Part shown: piece after piece, positions 1-6,194 of the stretch
Layout: every line of letters starts with the position of its first letter
Position numbering within the stretch: the first letter of the stretch is position 1
Source of the DNA: Pyrinomonadaceae bacterium
Lineage (GTDB): Bacteria > Acidobacteriota > Blastocatellia > Pyrinomonadales > Pyrinomonadaceae
NCBI GenBank assembly: GCA_014379795.1
Contig: JACMLC010000177.1
Span: 1 to 6,417 of the forward strand
Reading direction: 5' to 3'
Length of the DNA stretch: 6,417 nucleotides
Notes under the pieces: model-generated
The model's database searches: none
Told to the model about the DNA's origin: nothing
Seen by the model: the letters and a program-made list of their open reading frames with translations, nothing else
Position numbers and translations under genes: made by a program

Positions 1-90
1 CTCGCCGCGCTCAACCTCCAGCGACAACTCCCTGACCGCGCGCGTCGCGCCATACTGCTTCGAGATATTTTTAAGGGAGAGAAACGACAT
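1..90 (-). CDS. ABC transporter ATP-binding protein, N-terminal fragment
   Basis: Only the first 30 codons are present, because the gene runs off the left edge. The translation opens with MSFLSLKNISKQYGATRAV and continues as an ELSLEVERGE stretch. This is the usual start of an ABC ATPase: a first beta strand, an aromatic A-loop residue (Tyr13, expected to stack on the adenine of ATP), and the strand and GE turn that come just before Walker A. Walker A itself lies outside the window, so nucleotide binding is inferred from the family. The protein would be a cytoplasmic motor subunit of a transporter. The opening resembles importer ATPases such as the polyamine or ferric-iron type, but the substrate cannot be told from 30 residues. 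The ATG at 88-90 fits the family start, although no strong Shine-Dalgarno sequence precedes it; the GGATGAA repeat array begins 10 bases upstream. Confidence 0.8.
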   Translation of the reverse strand, partial: MSFLSLKNISKQYGATRAVRELSLEVERGE

Positions 91-100
91 TACGGGGCAA

Positions 101-202
101 GGATGAAGGATGAAGGATGAAGGATGAAGGGCATGCTATTTAAGCTTGAGCCGTTCATCTTTAACAGCAGCTACTTCATCCTTCCGCCTTCATCCTTCAT
201 CC
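101..202. repeat. Inverted pair of GGATGAA heptamer arrays
   Basis: Positions 101-130 contain four perfect tandem GGATGAA units plus GG. Positions 173-202 contain the complementary CTTCATC units, with one degenerate unit (CTTCCGC) and a mismatch at the edge. The arrays are about 42 bases apart, so either strand could fold into a long imperfect stem of nearly 30 bp. The element sits between the stop of the acetyltransferase gene and the start of the ABC ATPase gene, both on the minus strand, where it could end or stabilise the acetyltransferase transcript. No U-tract follows, so a terminator role is only possible. Such heptamer arrays suggest a dispersed intergenic repeat family. Confidence 0.85.
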
Positions 203-209
203 TTTCGTT

Positions 210-707
210 TTAGTCTGCGCCGACAATCTCGCTGCGCCGCTCAAGCAGCGCCACGTCGCGCCAGATGCCGTTCATCCTGCCGATGCGCTCGCGCCTGCCG
301 ACTTCGCGAAATCCGCATTGCTTGTGCATGGTGATGCTGTAGCTGTTCTCCGGAAAAATTCCCGCCTGAAGCGACCAGATGCCGTTGCGCTCGGATTCGC
401 TGACCAGAGCTTCGAGCAGAGCCTTGCCGATGCCTTCGCCCCTGTAGCTCTGGCCGACATAGACGCTGATCTCCGCCACGCCGGCATACACAAAGCGGCT
501 CGACACGGCGCTCAGTGCCGCCCAGCCTTTGACCGTCTCGCCATCACGCGCGACGAGGCGGCTGTATGGAAGATGGCGCGCATCCCAAACTTCCCACTCG
601 GGAGCCTGCGTCTCAAATGTTGCGTGCCCCGTCGCGATGCCTTCAAGATAGATGACGCGCACTTGCTCCCAATCTTCCGCGCCCATCTTGTCAATGATAA
701 AACTCAT
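210..707 (-). CDS. GNAT N-acetyltransferase, phosphinothricin acetyltransferase/ArsN1-like
   Basis: This is a 165-residue cytoplasmic enzyme predicted to transfer an acetyl group from acetyl-CoA to an amino group on a small molecule. Members of this subgroup act on phosphinothricin, methionine sulfone or sulfoximine, or arsinothricin. The visible signatures are ATFET at residues 29-33, a beta strand AEISVYV at 78-84, the acetyl-CoA pyrophosphate loop RGEGIG at 89-94, the motif-B region with Asn121 and MHKQCGF at 127-133, and a C-terminal block RIGRMNGIWRDVALLER at 141-157 typical of the subgroup. The length is normal and the gene is intact. The ATG at 705-707 has a GAGGGA ribosome site 9 bases upstream (717-722). 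The DUF6176-like gene ends only 31 bases upstream on the same strand, so the two are probably co-transcribed. The true substrate cannot be read from sequence; a housekeeping or detoxifying role is equally possible. Confidence 0.92.
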   Translation of the reverse strand: MSFIIDKMGAEDWEQVRVIYLEGIATGHATFETQAPEWEVWDARHLPYSRLVARDGETVKGWAALSAVSSRFVYAGVAEISVYVGQSYRGEGIGKALLEALVSESERNGIWSLQAGIFPENSYSITMHKQCGFREVGRRERIGRMNGIWRDVALLERRSEIVGAD

Positions 708-738
708 CTTAGCTTTTCCCTCGTCGCTTCACGGGTCT

Positions 739-1077
739 TCAGGAAACTTCTTCAATCCGGTCAAGGTCAATCAGCAGCTCAAGCGGCTTTTGCTCTTCGT
801 ATGTGTCGCGTGTAAATTGATGATGATAAGCATCAATCGCATGAACCGTGTTTCTGGATGCTTCAGCGACGCGCTCAAAGCTCTCCGCCTTCATATAGTA
901 GATTAGAAAATCTCCCTGCTCCGTCCTATCCAGAAAGGCCGCTTCGATAATGACGGTTTCGTCTCTTAAAGTTTCGAGCGCTTCATCCTTCCGGCGGTTG
1001 ATTTCTTCAGCCCACTCGCGCACGCGGTCAATCGAGCCTTCCTTGAGCTTGATTTTCCTGCAACGTGTTTCAAACAT
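739..1077 (-). CDS. DUF6176-like small protein
   Basis: This 112-residue protein has no signal peptide or membrane segment, so it should be cytoplasmic. I recognise it as resembling the DUF6176 family, whose function is unknown. It begins with a short strand, then a charged amphipathic helix (about residues 12-38, RVREWAEEINRR), then a strand pair with EAAFLDRTEQGDFLIYYMKA (45-64), and then HAIDAYHHQF (79-88). This alternation is what one expects of a small ferredoxin-like alpha/beta fold of the dimeric-barrel type. No catalytic motif is evident, though His79, His85 and His86 are candidate functional residues. The ATG at 1075-1077 has a GGGAG ribosome site 6 bases upstream (1084-1088). The gene is first in a probable two-gene operon with the acetyltransferase. 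The family name comes from memory of related sequences and should be checked against Pfam. Confidence 0.8.
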   Translation of the reverse strand: MFETRCRKIKLKEGSIDRVREWAEEINRRKDEALETLRDETVIIEAAFLDRTEQGDFLIYYMKAESFERVAEASRNTVHAIDAYHHQFTRDTYEEQKPLELLIDLDRIEEVS

Positions 1078-1118
1078 AAACCGCTCCCGACAGGTTGATT
1101 GTTAATTCGATATGCAAG

Positions 1119-1146
1119 AATCTATTCCCCTCAGGAGTAAAGTCAA
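1119..1146 (-). promoter_or_regulatory. Sigma70-type promoter for the DUF6176/GNAT operon
   Basis: On the minus strand TTGACT (1141-1146) and TAGATT (1119-1124) are separated by 16 bases, close to the -35 and -10 consensus. The predicted transcript would start near 1112, giving a leader of about 35 bases before the ATG at 1077. The call rests on consensus matching alone, but position and spacing fit well. Confidence 0.5.
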
Positions 1147-1165
1147 GCTAACGAGTACAAACATC

Positions 1166-1226
1166 TCCCGCAAAGGCGCAAAGGCGCAAAGCAAGAGATT
1201 GAGTTTTTCTTTGCGCCTTTGCGGGA
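1166..1226. repeat. CGCAAAGG octamer array with 18-bp inverted repeat
   Basis: Positions 1166-1183 and 1209-1226 are perfect 18-base inverted repeats separated by 25 bases. The left arm lies within three tandem octamers (CGCAAAGG, CGCAAAGG, CGCAAAGC at 1169-1192), so the right arm could pair in more than one register. The element lies between the stop of the TPR gene (1272) and the promoter of the DUF6176 gene. It may act as a transcription barrier or 3' stabiliser for the TPR transcript, but no U-run follows it on the minus strand. The repeat structure suggests a dispersed intergenic element rather than a dedicated terminator. Confidence 0.85.
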
Positions 1227-1271
1227 GTCAGTCGCTTTCATTTGATAACCGCTATATTTTAACGAGTGCGA

Positions 1272-2330
1272 TTAATTCTTCCGGCTGCGAAATTCTTTAA
1301 TCGTGCCGCGTATTTGCTCAGCGTCGCTGGCTTTGGGAGCGAGCTTCACGTATTTCTCCAAAGCATCGGCAGCCTGTTGGTATTCGCCCCTTTTCCAGTA
1401 CAGCCCGCCAAGATATTTATAAGCGTCCGCGAGGCGGTCTCCACCCGGCAAGCTGGTGGCGCGAAGTAATTCAATCTGCGCCTCATCAAACCGGCTGAGT
1501 CTGAGCAGCGTCATTCCCAGATACATGTGAGCCGTCGCCGCGCCATCATTCTTCCTGAGGGCTTGCCGCAGCTCGGCTTCGGCCTTTTCAAACTCCCCGA
1601 CGCTCAACAGCGCGATGCCGTAGTTGAGACGCGGGTCGAAATCATCCGGAGCCAGCCTGACGGCAGAAGCGAGCGGCGTCACAGCTTTTCCCGGCTCGCG
1701 AAGCCGCAGGTACAGCACGCCAAGCTCGTTCAGCGCCAGTGGGAAATCAGCGTGAATCGCCAGCGTCTTATTTAAATACTCGACAGCCTTTTTAAGCTCA
1801 TTCGCCTGAATGAATTCTATCGCTTTGCCGTAAAGCTCAATCGCTTTCTTGGGCACATTGACCAGCGCGGCGTTGACTACTCCCGGCTTACCTTCAGCGC
1901 CGAGTTTGGGTTGGAGATGAATCTGGACGTTCTGTGTGCGAGCGATGGTTCTGGAAGCCTGATTACCTCCGTCGTCTATAAAAACACTCTCTTGAACGCC
2001 CTCATAGTATTCGTTGGCATCAATGACCACAGTATAGGAACCGCCGACCAGATTCTTAAAGCTAAAGCTTCCGTAAGAATCCGCAAAGACACTGAGATTT
2101 CCGGCGTTCATGCTTTCCAGCTTGACTTTGATAGTGATGTCCGCGCGGCGGCCTGAAGGAAAGAAGATGCGTCCCTGAATCGTATGTTTACCGCCCGTGC
2201 CTGTGTAATCCGTCCCGCCCTGCGCGTAGAGCGTTGAGTGCGAGAGCAAGATGAGCAGCGGCGCGATCAGAAACAAGCGGAGCAAGCTTGTGTGGATGTG
2301 AGCGGATGCCCGACCTGAAGGGAGAAACAT
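1272..2330 (-). CDS. Secreted carboxypeptidase-regulatory-like/TPR protein
   Basis: This 352-residue protein is predicted to be exported to the periplasm. It has an N-terminal signal peptide (hydrophobic core about residues 16-30, likely cleavage after LYA at 36). A carboxypeptidase-regulatory-like beta-sandwich follows at about 48-140, with IQGRIFFPSGRRA at its start and the turn GSFSFKNLVGGSYTVVID at 87-104. About five TPR helix pairs fill residues 162-334 (for example 196-229 and 230-263). TPRs bind proteins or peptides; no catalytic site is visible. No lipobox cysteine is present, so it is probably soluble. The ATG at 2328-2330 has a strong AAAGGAG ribosome site 8 bases upstream (2339-2345), which fixes the start. 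It lies downstream of the TonB-dependent receptor on the same strand, behind a terminator, so it likely also has its own promoter. Both proteins carry the same type of N-terminal domain, which hints at a shared envelope role; this is inference. Confidence 0.9.
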   Translation of the reverse strand: MFLPSGRASAHIHTSLLRLFLIAPLLILLSHSTLYAQGGTDYTGTGGKHTIQGRIFFPSGRRADITIKVKLESMNAGNLSVFADSYGSFSFKNLVGGSYTVVIDANEYYEGVQESVFIDDGGNQASRTIARTQNVQIHLQPKLGAEGKPGVVNAALVNVPKKAIELYGKAIEFIQANELKKAVEYLNKTLAIHADFPLALNELGVLYLRLREPGKAVTPLASAVRLAPDDFDPRLNYGIALLSVGEFEKAEAELRQALRKNDGAATAHMYLGMTLLRLSRFDEAQIELLRATSLPGGDRLADAYKYLGGLYWKRGEYQQAADALEKYVKLAPKASDAEQIRGTIKEFRSRKN

Positions 2331-2383
2331 ATTGACGACTCCTTTCTTAATCGTCCACGAAGGTCGAGGGGGATAGGTTTTGA

Positions 2384-2412
2384 ATTATGTGGCAGTGCAG
2401 GAATCTTACTAA
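2384..2412 (-). promoter_or_regulatory. Possible promoter of the TPR gene
   Basis: On the minus strand CATAAT (2384-2389) matches five of six bases of the -10 consensus. A weak -35 (TTAGTA, 2407-2412) lies 17 bases upstream. Transcription would begin near 2377, just after the receptor terminator, leaving a leader of about 47 bases. The weak -35 keeps this tentative. Confidence 0.3.
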
Positions 2413-2452
2413 AAAGAAAGGGAGAAGCGCAATTAGCTCTTGCGCTTCTCCC
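2411..2452 (-). terminator. Intrinsic terminator of the TonB-dependent receptor gene
   Basis: A perfect 12-bp stem (GGGAGAAGCGCA at 2420-2431 pairing with 2441-2452) encloses a 9-base loop. Read on the minus strand it is followed directly by TTTCTTTTT (2411-2419), a good U-tract. It lies about 60 bases past the receptor stop codon and has the classic rho-independent form. On the plus strand no U-tract follows, so it works in one direction only. Confidence 0.85.
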
Positions 2453-2465
2453 GGTTAAGGCTGTC

Positions 2466-2499
2466 ACATGCCCGTAGCTTTTGCGAGCTACGGGCATGT
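2466..2499. repeat. Perfect 14-bp hairpin after the receptor stop codon
   Basis: ACATGCCCGTAGCT (2466-2479) pairs perfectly with 2486-2499 across a 6-base loop. The element begins 15 bases after the receptor stop codon and precedes the U-tract terminator. It has no U-tract of its own on either strand, so it is more likely a transcript 3'-end stabiliser, or a dispersed palindromic repeat, than a second terminator. Confidence 0.8.
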
Positions 2500-2514
2500 T
2501 TGAAAACAGCGAGC

Positions 2515-5500
2515 TTAGAACGAGAACTTCACACCTAAGCGAAGCGCGGACGGGAACTGGAAGACTGTTCCGGTTCCGAAGAACGGATTCACGAAGCGGC
2601 CAGGAGCCGCGCCCGGAATACCGTTGCTGAAACGCACTGTCTTGTCCACGAAGATCGCGCGCTGCGTATTAGTCACGTTGAACCAGTCAAGCTGCAAGCG
2701 CAACTGTTTGCTCTCGCCAAGCGAGATCGGATAGTAGAATCCGAGATCGAGTTGGTGAGTCGTCGGGGTGCGATTGCTGCCCGCTTTGATTCCGCCCGGA
2801 GCGTCTGCGGGGAAGATCGCCGTGCCGCGCGGCACGCCGAAGCCTTCGTTCTCGCCGTAGACATCGTCGGGAATCAAAGAGTCAAACGGAATTCCAGACT
2901 GGATGTAGAAGTTGCCTGAAACCATCAGCTTAAACGGCATCTGGTAGGTGCCGTTGAACTTGAACTGGTGCGGACGGTCATTGGGCAAACGTCCATACGT
3001 ATTATCGAGCAGGTCGGGCAGATCGAACAACGAAGTGATGTTCGGATCGGACTGACCATTATCGTTACGGAACAAGCCTTCGTAGTTACCGATCAGGCTG
3101 GAGAACACGTAAGAAGCGATGAACGCATAGTTGTTCGAGAAACGCTTCGTGGCCGTGAACTCAAGCGCGCGATAGTAACGACGTGCGCGTCCGAAACACT
3201 GAGCCGGGATCGGATCGGGAAGCGCGAGCGGGTTGCCTGCGCAGGCAAGACGCTCGGTCAGGCTCTCGCCCGGATTGAAGAGAAAGTAGCTGCTGCCACC
3301 GTCAAACGATCCGTCTTCGATAACCGAACCCTGTGTGCGATAGCGGCCTGCCGCGCCGAGCGTCAGGTCCTTCACGACTTCGTACTCGAAACCGCCGACG
3401 ACTTCATTGACCGTCTGCGGTCTGATGTCAAAGTCAATCGGAGTCGGCTCGCAGCCGATGCAGCCGAGGCCGGAGGCCGCGCCCGCCACGATGTTTGAGC
3501 CGTTAGGCGCATTCACTTGGCTGGCGTTGATGTTTTTATCCAATTGAATATCATCGCCGCCTGCGCGGACGTTGATGTCGAGCGGGATCGGGGTCTCAAG
3601 ATAACGGGCATAGTTGAGATACATCTTGCCTCTGCCCTTACCCGTGAAGTCCCAGATAATGCCGACGCGCGGCTGGATATTGCGCCCGAACTTGTTCAGC
3701 TTGAGGTAGGTTGAATCCGTACCTTTAGCGGTCTGGAAATCCCAGCGCAGTCCCATGTTAAGCTGGATGTTTCTCGTCAGCTTGAAATCATCCTGCATGT
3801 AGAAACTCTGGACGCTGGTCGAGGTCTCGCCATCGCCTGTGTTCAGGAAGAAGTCACGAGCGCGCACCGAGTTGAGAACCAGAATCGGGTTCACCGTCAA
3901 CTGTGCATCGGTCAACGCCGCGTTCGTCACAACAGCAAGGATGCCGGCAGGCCCCTGACCCGCCAGCACGATGGCAGCCAGACGATTCGTCAAGCCACCG
4001 GTCGGGCACTGAACCGTAGTGGCGTTGACTGCCGTGCAGACGCCAAAACGATTGGTGACACGAACGCCGCCTAACATGCTGGTTGATCTGCGAAACGCAG
4101 GAACCGGATTACCGAAGACATCCAGCAACTCTTCGCCAAAGGGGTCATTATATACTCCCGCCGGGCCGCTCGATGTTGTCCGAATTTTGTAGATGTTGTT
4201 GTTGTACTCAAAACCGTACTTGAAGGTGTGCTTGCCCCAGAGGTTCTGGAACCTGAGAGCAAACTCCCAGCGGTCTCTGTCCTGATCCGAGATCAGGCCG
4301 AATCCCTGACGCACGAAGTTGCGCTCAAGGACACCGCCACGACCATCAACGAAAGCGCCTTGCAGTCCGCCGCTTTGAGCAATCACCCCAACGGTATTGG
4401 TTACCGGCAGGACGTTGTTGCCGATACGAACCGCGTACAGGTCAGTGATCTGGCGCGCGCTTCCCGCCGTGTTGCCATCGCCGGGTAAGGTGTTGGCGCG
4501 CTGGAAGTGGAGACCAAACAGTCCCTCAAAAATCCAGGTCGGCGTAATCGTGGAGTTAAGACGCAGCGCGTAATTATGTCCGCCCGTCTCGATGGTTCCA
4601 CGGAAGCTGTTCGGGTCAGCGCCGAAACCGCTATCCGGGACTCGCGCGTTGACACGGAAGAGGAAGCCTTCCTGACGGGTGAAATCACCGAACGTCGAGA
4701 AGGTCAGCGTGTTCTTCTGATTGAGCGCCCAAGTCAGCTTGCCCGCGTAGAACGGGGTCGTGATCTTGTTCTCATCCTCAGTCAGGAACGTCTGTCTCAG
4801 GAAAGTGTTCTCACGACGCTGCGGGTTGAAAGCCGCAAAGAACGTCAGCTTGTCTTTGATAATCGGGCCGCCGATATCGAATCCGGCGTCGATCTCGGAA
4901 AAGCCGCTGGCTGCCGCGCCCGTGAAGGGAGTGTTCTTCACCTGCCGCACAAAGCTCTTGGTGGTAAAGAAGGCAAACGCATCGCCATGAAACTCGTTGG
5001 TTCCGCTCTTGGTGATGACGTTGAAAATACCGCCTGTGGCTCTACCATACTCAGCGCCGAATGCGCCGGTCTTGATTTCCACTTCCTGCACAAACTCGAA
5101 GGGCAGGTTCGCGCCCGATCCGCCAAAGGCCGGGTCGGTCGTGTTCACGCCGTCGAGAATGTAGTTATTTTCAGGCCCCGATGATCCGGCGACTGAAGGG
5201 TCGCGGTCACGACCAGACGCATCGCGCAGGCCGGAGCGACTGACGGTCGGTGCAATCGTGTACAGACCTTGCACTGTACGAGCCGTCGGGAAGTTTGAGA
5301 ACTGGTCGGTCGAAACGTTCGTGCCGGTTGTATTTTGCGTCGTATCAACCGCCGCGCCCGCACTGGCCGTCACATCAACCACCACTGACTGCCCCTTGGG
5401 CGCCAGCGTGACTGTGAAGGTCGAGGTCTTCGAGAGATTAACCTCAAGATTAGGCTGCTCGAACCGACCGAAACCGCCCGTCTCTTCTACCACAACCGTG

Positions 5501-5745
5501 TATCTGCCCGGAGGAAGATTTAGGATGCGATAACGACCCTCGCTATCGGTCGTGGCCGTCTGCGCCTGAATCAGGTTGGGGCTGGTCACCGTGATGGTGA
5601 CGCCCGGAACTGCTGCGCCGTTAGCGTCAACAACCGTGCCTTCAATGTTACCGGTCGTGGAGGTCTGCGCCATCACGCTGGTAGCAAAGAGCGATAAGCA
5701 GAGGGCTAACATCGCCGTGGCGAAGATTCGCATGTTGCTTTTCAT
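2515..5745 (-). CDS. Oar-like TonB-dependent outer-membrane receptor
   Basis: This is an intact outer-membrane beta-barrel protein of 1,076 residues from the preferred start. A signal peptide spans residues 1-26 (cleavage after SVMA). A carboxypeptidase-regulatory-like domain lies at about 32-115 (GNIEGTVVDANGAAVPGV and the PPGRYTVVV turn). A TonB-receptor plug follows at about 142-247 (NNYILDGVNTTDP at 193-205; EYGRATGGIFNVITKSGTN at 232-250). The rest, to the C-terminal Phe (GVKFSF), is a barrel with alternating aromatic strands. The layout matches Oar-like receptors, which are numerous in Acidobacteriota; they are thought to import large substrates using TonB energy or to act in adhesion. 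The substrate is unknown and no clear TonB box is visible. The six cysteines of the mature protein fall in three close pairs (570/580, 762/765, 835/850). The frame is open further upstream to an ATG at 5889, but the ATG at 5743-5745 has the best-spaced ribosome site and places the signal peptide at the N-terminus. The ATG at 5754 is an alternative. Confidence 0.94.
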   Translation of the reverse strand: MKSNMRIFATAMLALCLSLFATSVMAQTSTTGNIEGTVVDANGAAVPGVTITVTSPNLIQAQTATTDSEGRYRILNLPPGRYTVVVEETGGFGRFEQPNLEVNLSKTSTFTVTLAPKGQSVVVDVTASAGAAVDTTQNTTGTNVSTDQFSNFPTARTVQGLYTIAPTVSRSGLRDASGRDRDPSVAGSSGPENNYILDGVNTTDPAFGGSGANLPFEFVQEVEIKTGAFGAEYGRATGGIFNVITKSGTNEFHGDAFAFFTTKSFVRQVKNTPFTGAAASGFSEIDAGFDIGGPIIKDKLTFFAAFNPQRRENTFLRQTFLTEDENKITTPFYAGKLTWALNQKNTLTFSTFGDFTRQEGFLFRVNARVPDSGFGADPNSFRGTIETGGHNYALRLNSTITPTWIFEGLFGLHFQRANTLPGDGNTAGSARQITDLYAVRIGNNVLPVTNTVGVIAQSGGLQGAFVDGRGGVLERNFVRQGFGLISDQDRDRWEFALRFQNLWGKHTFKYGFEYNNNIYKIRTTSSGPAGVYNDPFGEELLDVFGNPVPAFRRSTSMLGGVRVTNRFGVCTAVNATTVQCPTGGLTNRLAAIVLAGQGPAGILAVVTNAALTDAQLTVNPILVLNSVRARDFFLNTGDGETSTSVQSFYMQDDFKLTRNIQLNMGLRWDFQTAKGTDSTYLKLNKFGRNIQPRVGIIWDFTGKGRGKMYLNYARYLETPIPLDINVRAGGDDIQLDKNINASQVNAPNGSNIVAGAASGLGCIGCEPTPIDFDIRPQTVNEVVGGFEYEVVKDLTLGAAGRYRTQGSVIEDGSFDGGSSYFLFNPGESLTERLACAGNPLALPDPIPAQCFGRARRYYRALEFTATKRFSNNYAFIASYVFSSLIGNYEGLFRNDNGQSDPNITSLFDLPDLLDNTYGRLPNDRPHQFKFNGTYQMPFKLMVSGNFYIQSGIPFDSLIPDDVYGENEGFGVPRGTAIFPADAPGGIKAGSNRTPTTHQLDLGFYYPISLGESKQLRLQLDWFNVTNTQRAIFVDKTVRFSNGIPGAAPGRFVNPFFGTGTVFQFPSALRLGVKFSF

Positions 5746-5754
5746 GCTTTCCAT

Positions 5755-5760
5755 TCCTTT
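5755..5760 (-). promoter_or_regulatory. Ribosome binding site selecting the receptor start
   Basis: On the minus strand AAAGGA ends 9 bases before the ATG at 5745, but directly abuts the ATG at 5754. Correct spacing favours the 5745 start (MKSNMRIF) over the 5754 start (MESMKSN). Both would give a working signal peptide. Confidence 0.6.
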
Positions 5761-5904
5761 CTTTTGACTATAACTTTCTGATGCCAAATATGCTGCTCCC
5801 TGAGCATGAGTAGAGGAGGGCAGACAGCCCTCTCCCTTTAACTCGACGCCAGACAGCATGTTGTTTAATGAGTTTCGAAGAAAATACATAATTTCTCGCG
5901 TTAA

Positions 5905-5913
5905 AGTATAGCA
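5905..5913 (-). promoter_or_regulatory. Extended -10 promoter candidate for the receptor gene
   Basis: On the minus strand TGCTATACT combines the TGn extension with a five-of-six -10 hexamer. No good -35 lies upstream, which is tolerated in extended -10 promoters. Transcription would begin near 5898 and leave a leader of about 150 bases before the preferred start codon. Confidence 0.4.
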
Positions 5914-6132
5914 ACTATTATGCCTTGTCCCCGAAGGCGCGAAATTCCCAAGCCCTGCATAGATTTAGCCCGTCCGGGCGTTTGCCGTATGCGCCTCCCG
6001 AAATCCAAAAAAATGGTCACTATCCATAAATCACAACGCTCCAGCTCTTTATCATGGAGCAGCCTCAATTCCCCTCTTCCGTGCACAGGCGTTATTGAGG
6101 GCGATAGTTCAGTCTACGGCTGACGCAAAAGA

Positions 6133-6141
6133 TGCTAATAT
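6133..6141 (+). promoter_or_regulatory. Weak extended -10 candidate for the HD gene
   Basis: TGCTAATAT has the TGn extension and four of six -10 bases, and lies about 55 bases before the GTG start at 6195. There is no clear -35. It is a tentative candidate chosen mainly by position. Confidence 0.2.
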
Positions 6142-6194
6142 CTATTGCTCGTTGGAAATCCACAGGCAGATGCAGAAAGCTTAAGTGAGAGCGC

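Larger units (their letters stand above)
5746..6194. other. Divergent intergenic region between receptor and HD gene
   Basis: This stretch separates the receptor (minus) from the HD-domain gene (plus) and should carry both promoters. It includes a probable receptor leader of about 150 bases with a small hairpin (GAGGGC at 5816-5821 with 5827-5832). A weak 6-bp inverted repeat (6038-6043 with 6055-6060) is also present. Short open frames here (5920-6123 plus, 5901-6086 minus) lack recognisable domains or composition that would support coding. I see no convincing riboswitch, RNA gene or operator. Confidence 0.6.

Noticed and set aside
101..202. CRISPR-like array
   Set aside because: The units are 7 bases long and directly adjacent, with no spacers of regular length, and no cas gene is nearby.
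318..815. 165-residue plus-strand open frame across the acetyltransferase gene
   Set aside because: It is antisense to a clear GNAT enzyme with an intact acetyl-CoA loop, and its translation has no recognisable domain.
1166..1226. Ends of an insertion sequence
   Set aside because: There is no transposase, no target duplication and only 25 bases between the arms.
2267..2497. 76-residue minus-strand open frame between receptor and TPR genes
   Set aside because: It runs through both hairpins, including the intrinsic terminator, and overlaps the TPR start in another frame.
2968..3498. 176-residue plus-strand open frame within the receptor gene
   Set aside because: It is antisense to conserved barrel sequence, with no ribosome site or recognisable fold.
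4507..5184. 225-residue plus-strand open frame within the receptor gene
   Set aside because: It mirrors the receptor coding frame; the translation is rich in Arg/Glu with no domain, as expected from the antisense of a barrel gene.
5746..5889. 48-residue N-terminal extension of the receptor from the ATG at 5889
   Set aside because: It would bury the signal peptide inside the protein, and a well-spaced ribosome site favours the ATG at 5745.
5920..6123. 67-residue plus-strand open frame upstream of the HD gene
   Set aside because: It has no ribosome site, no domain and a composition like random intergenic sequence.
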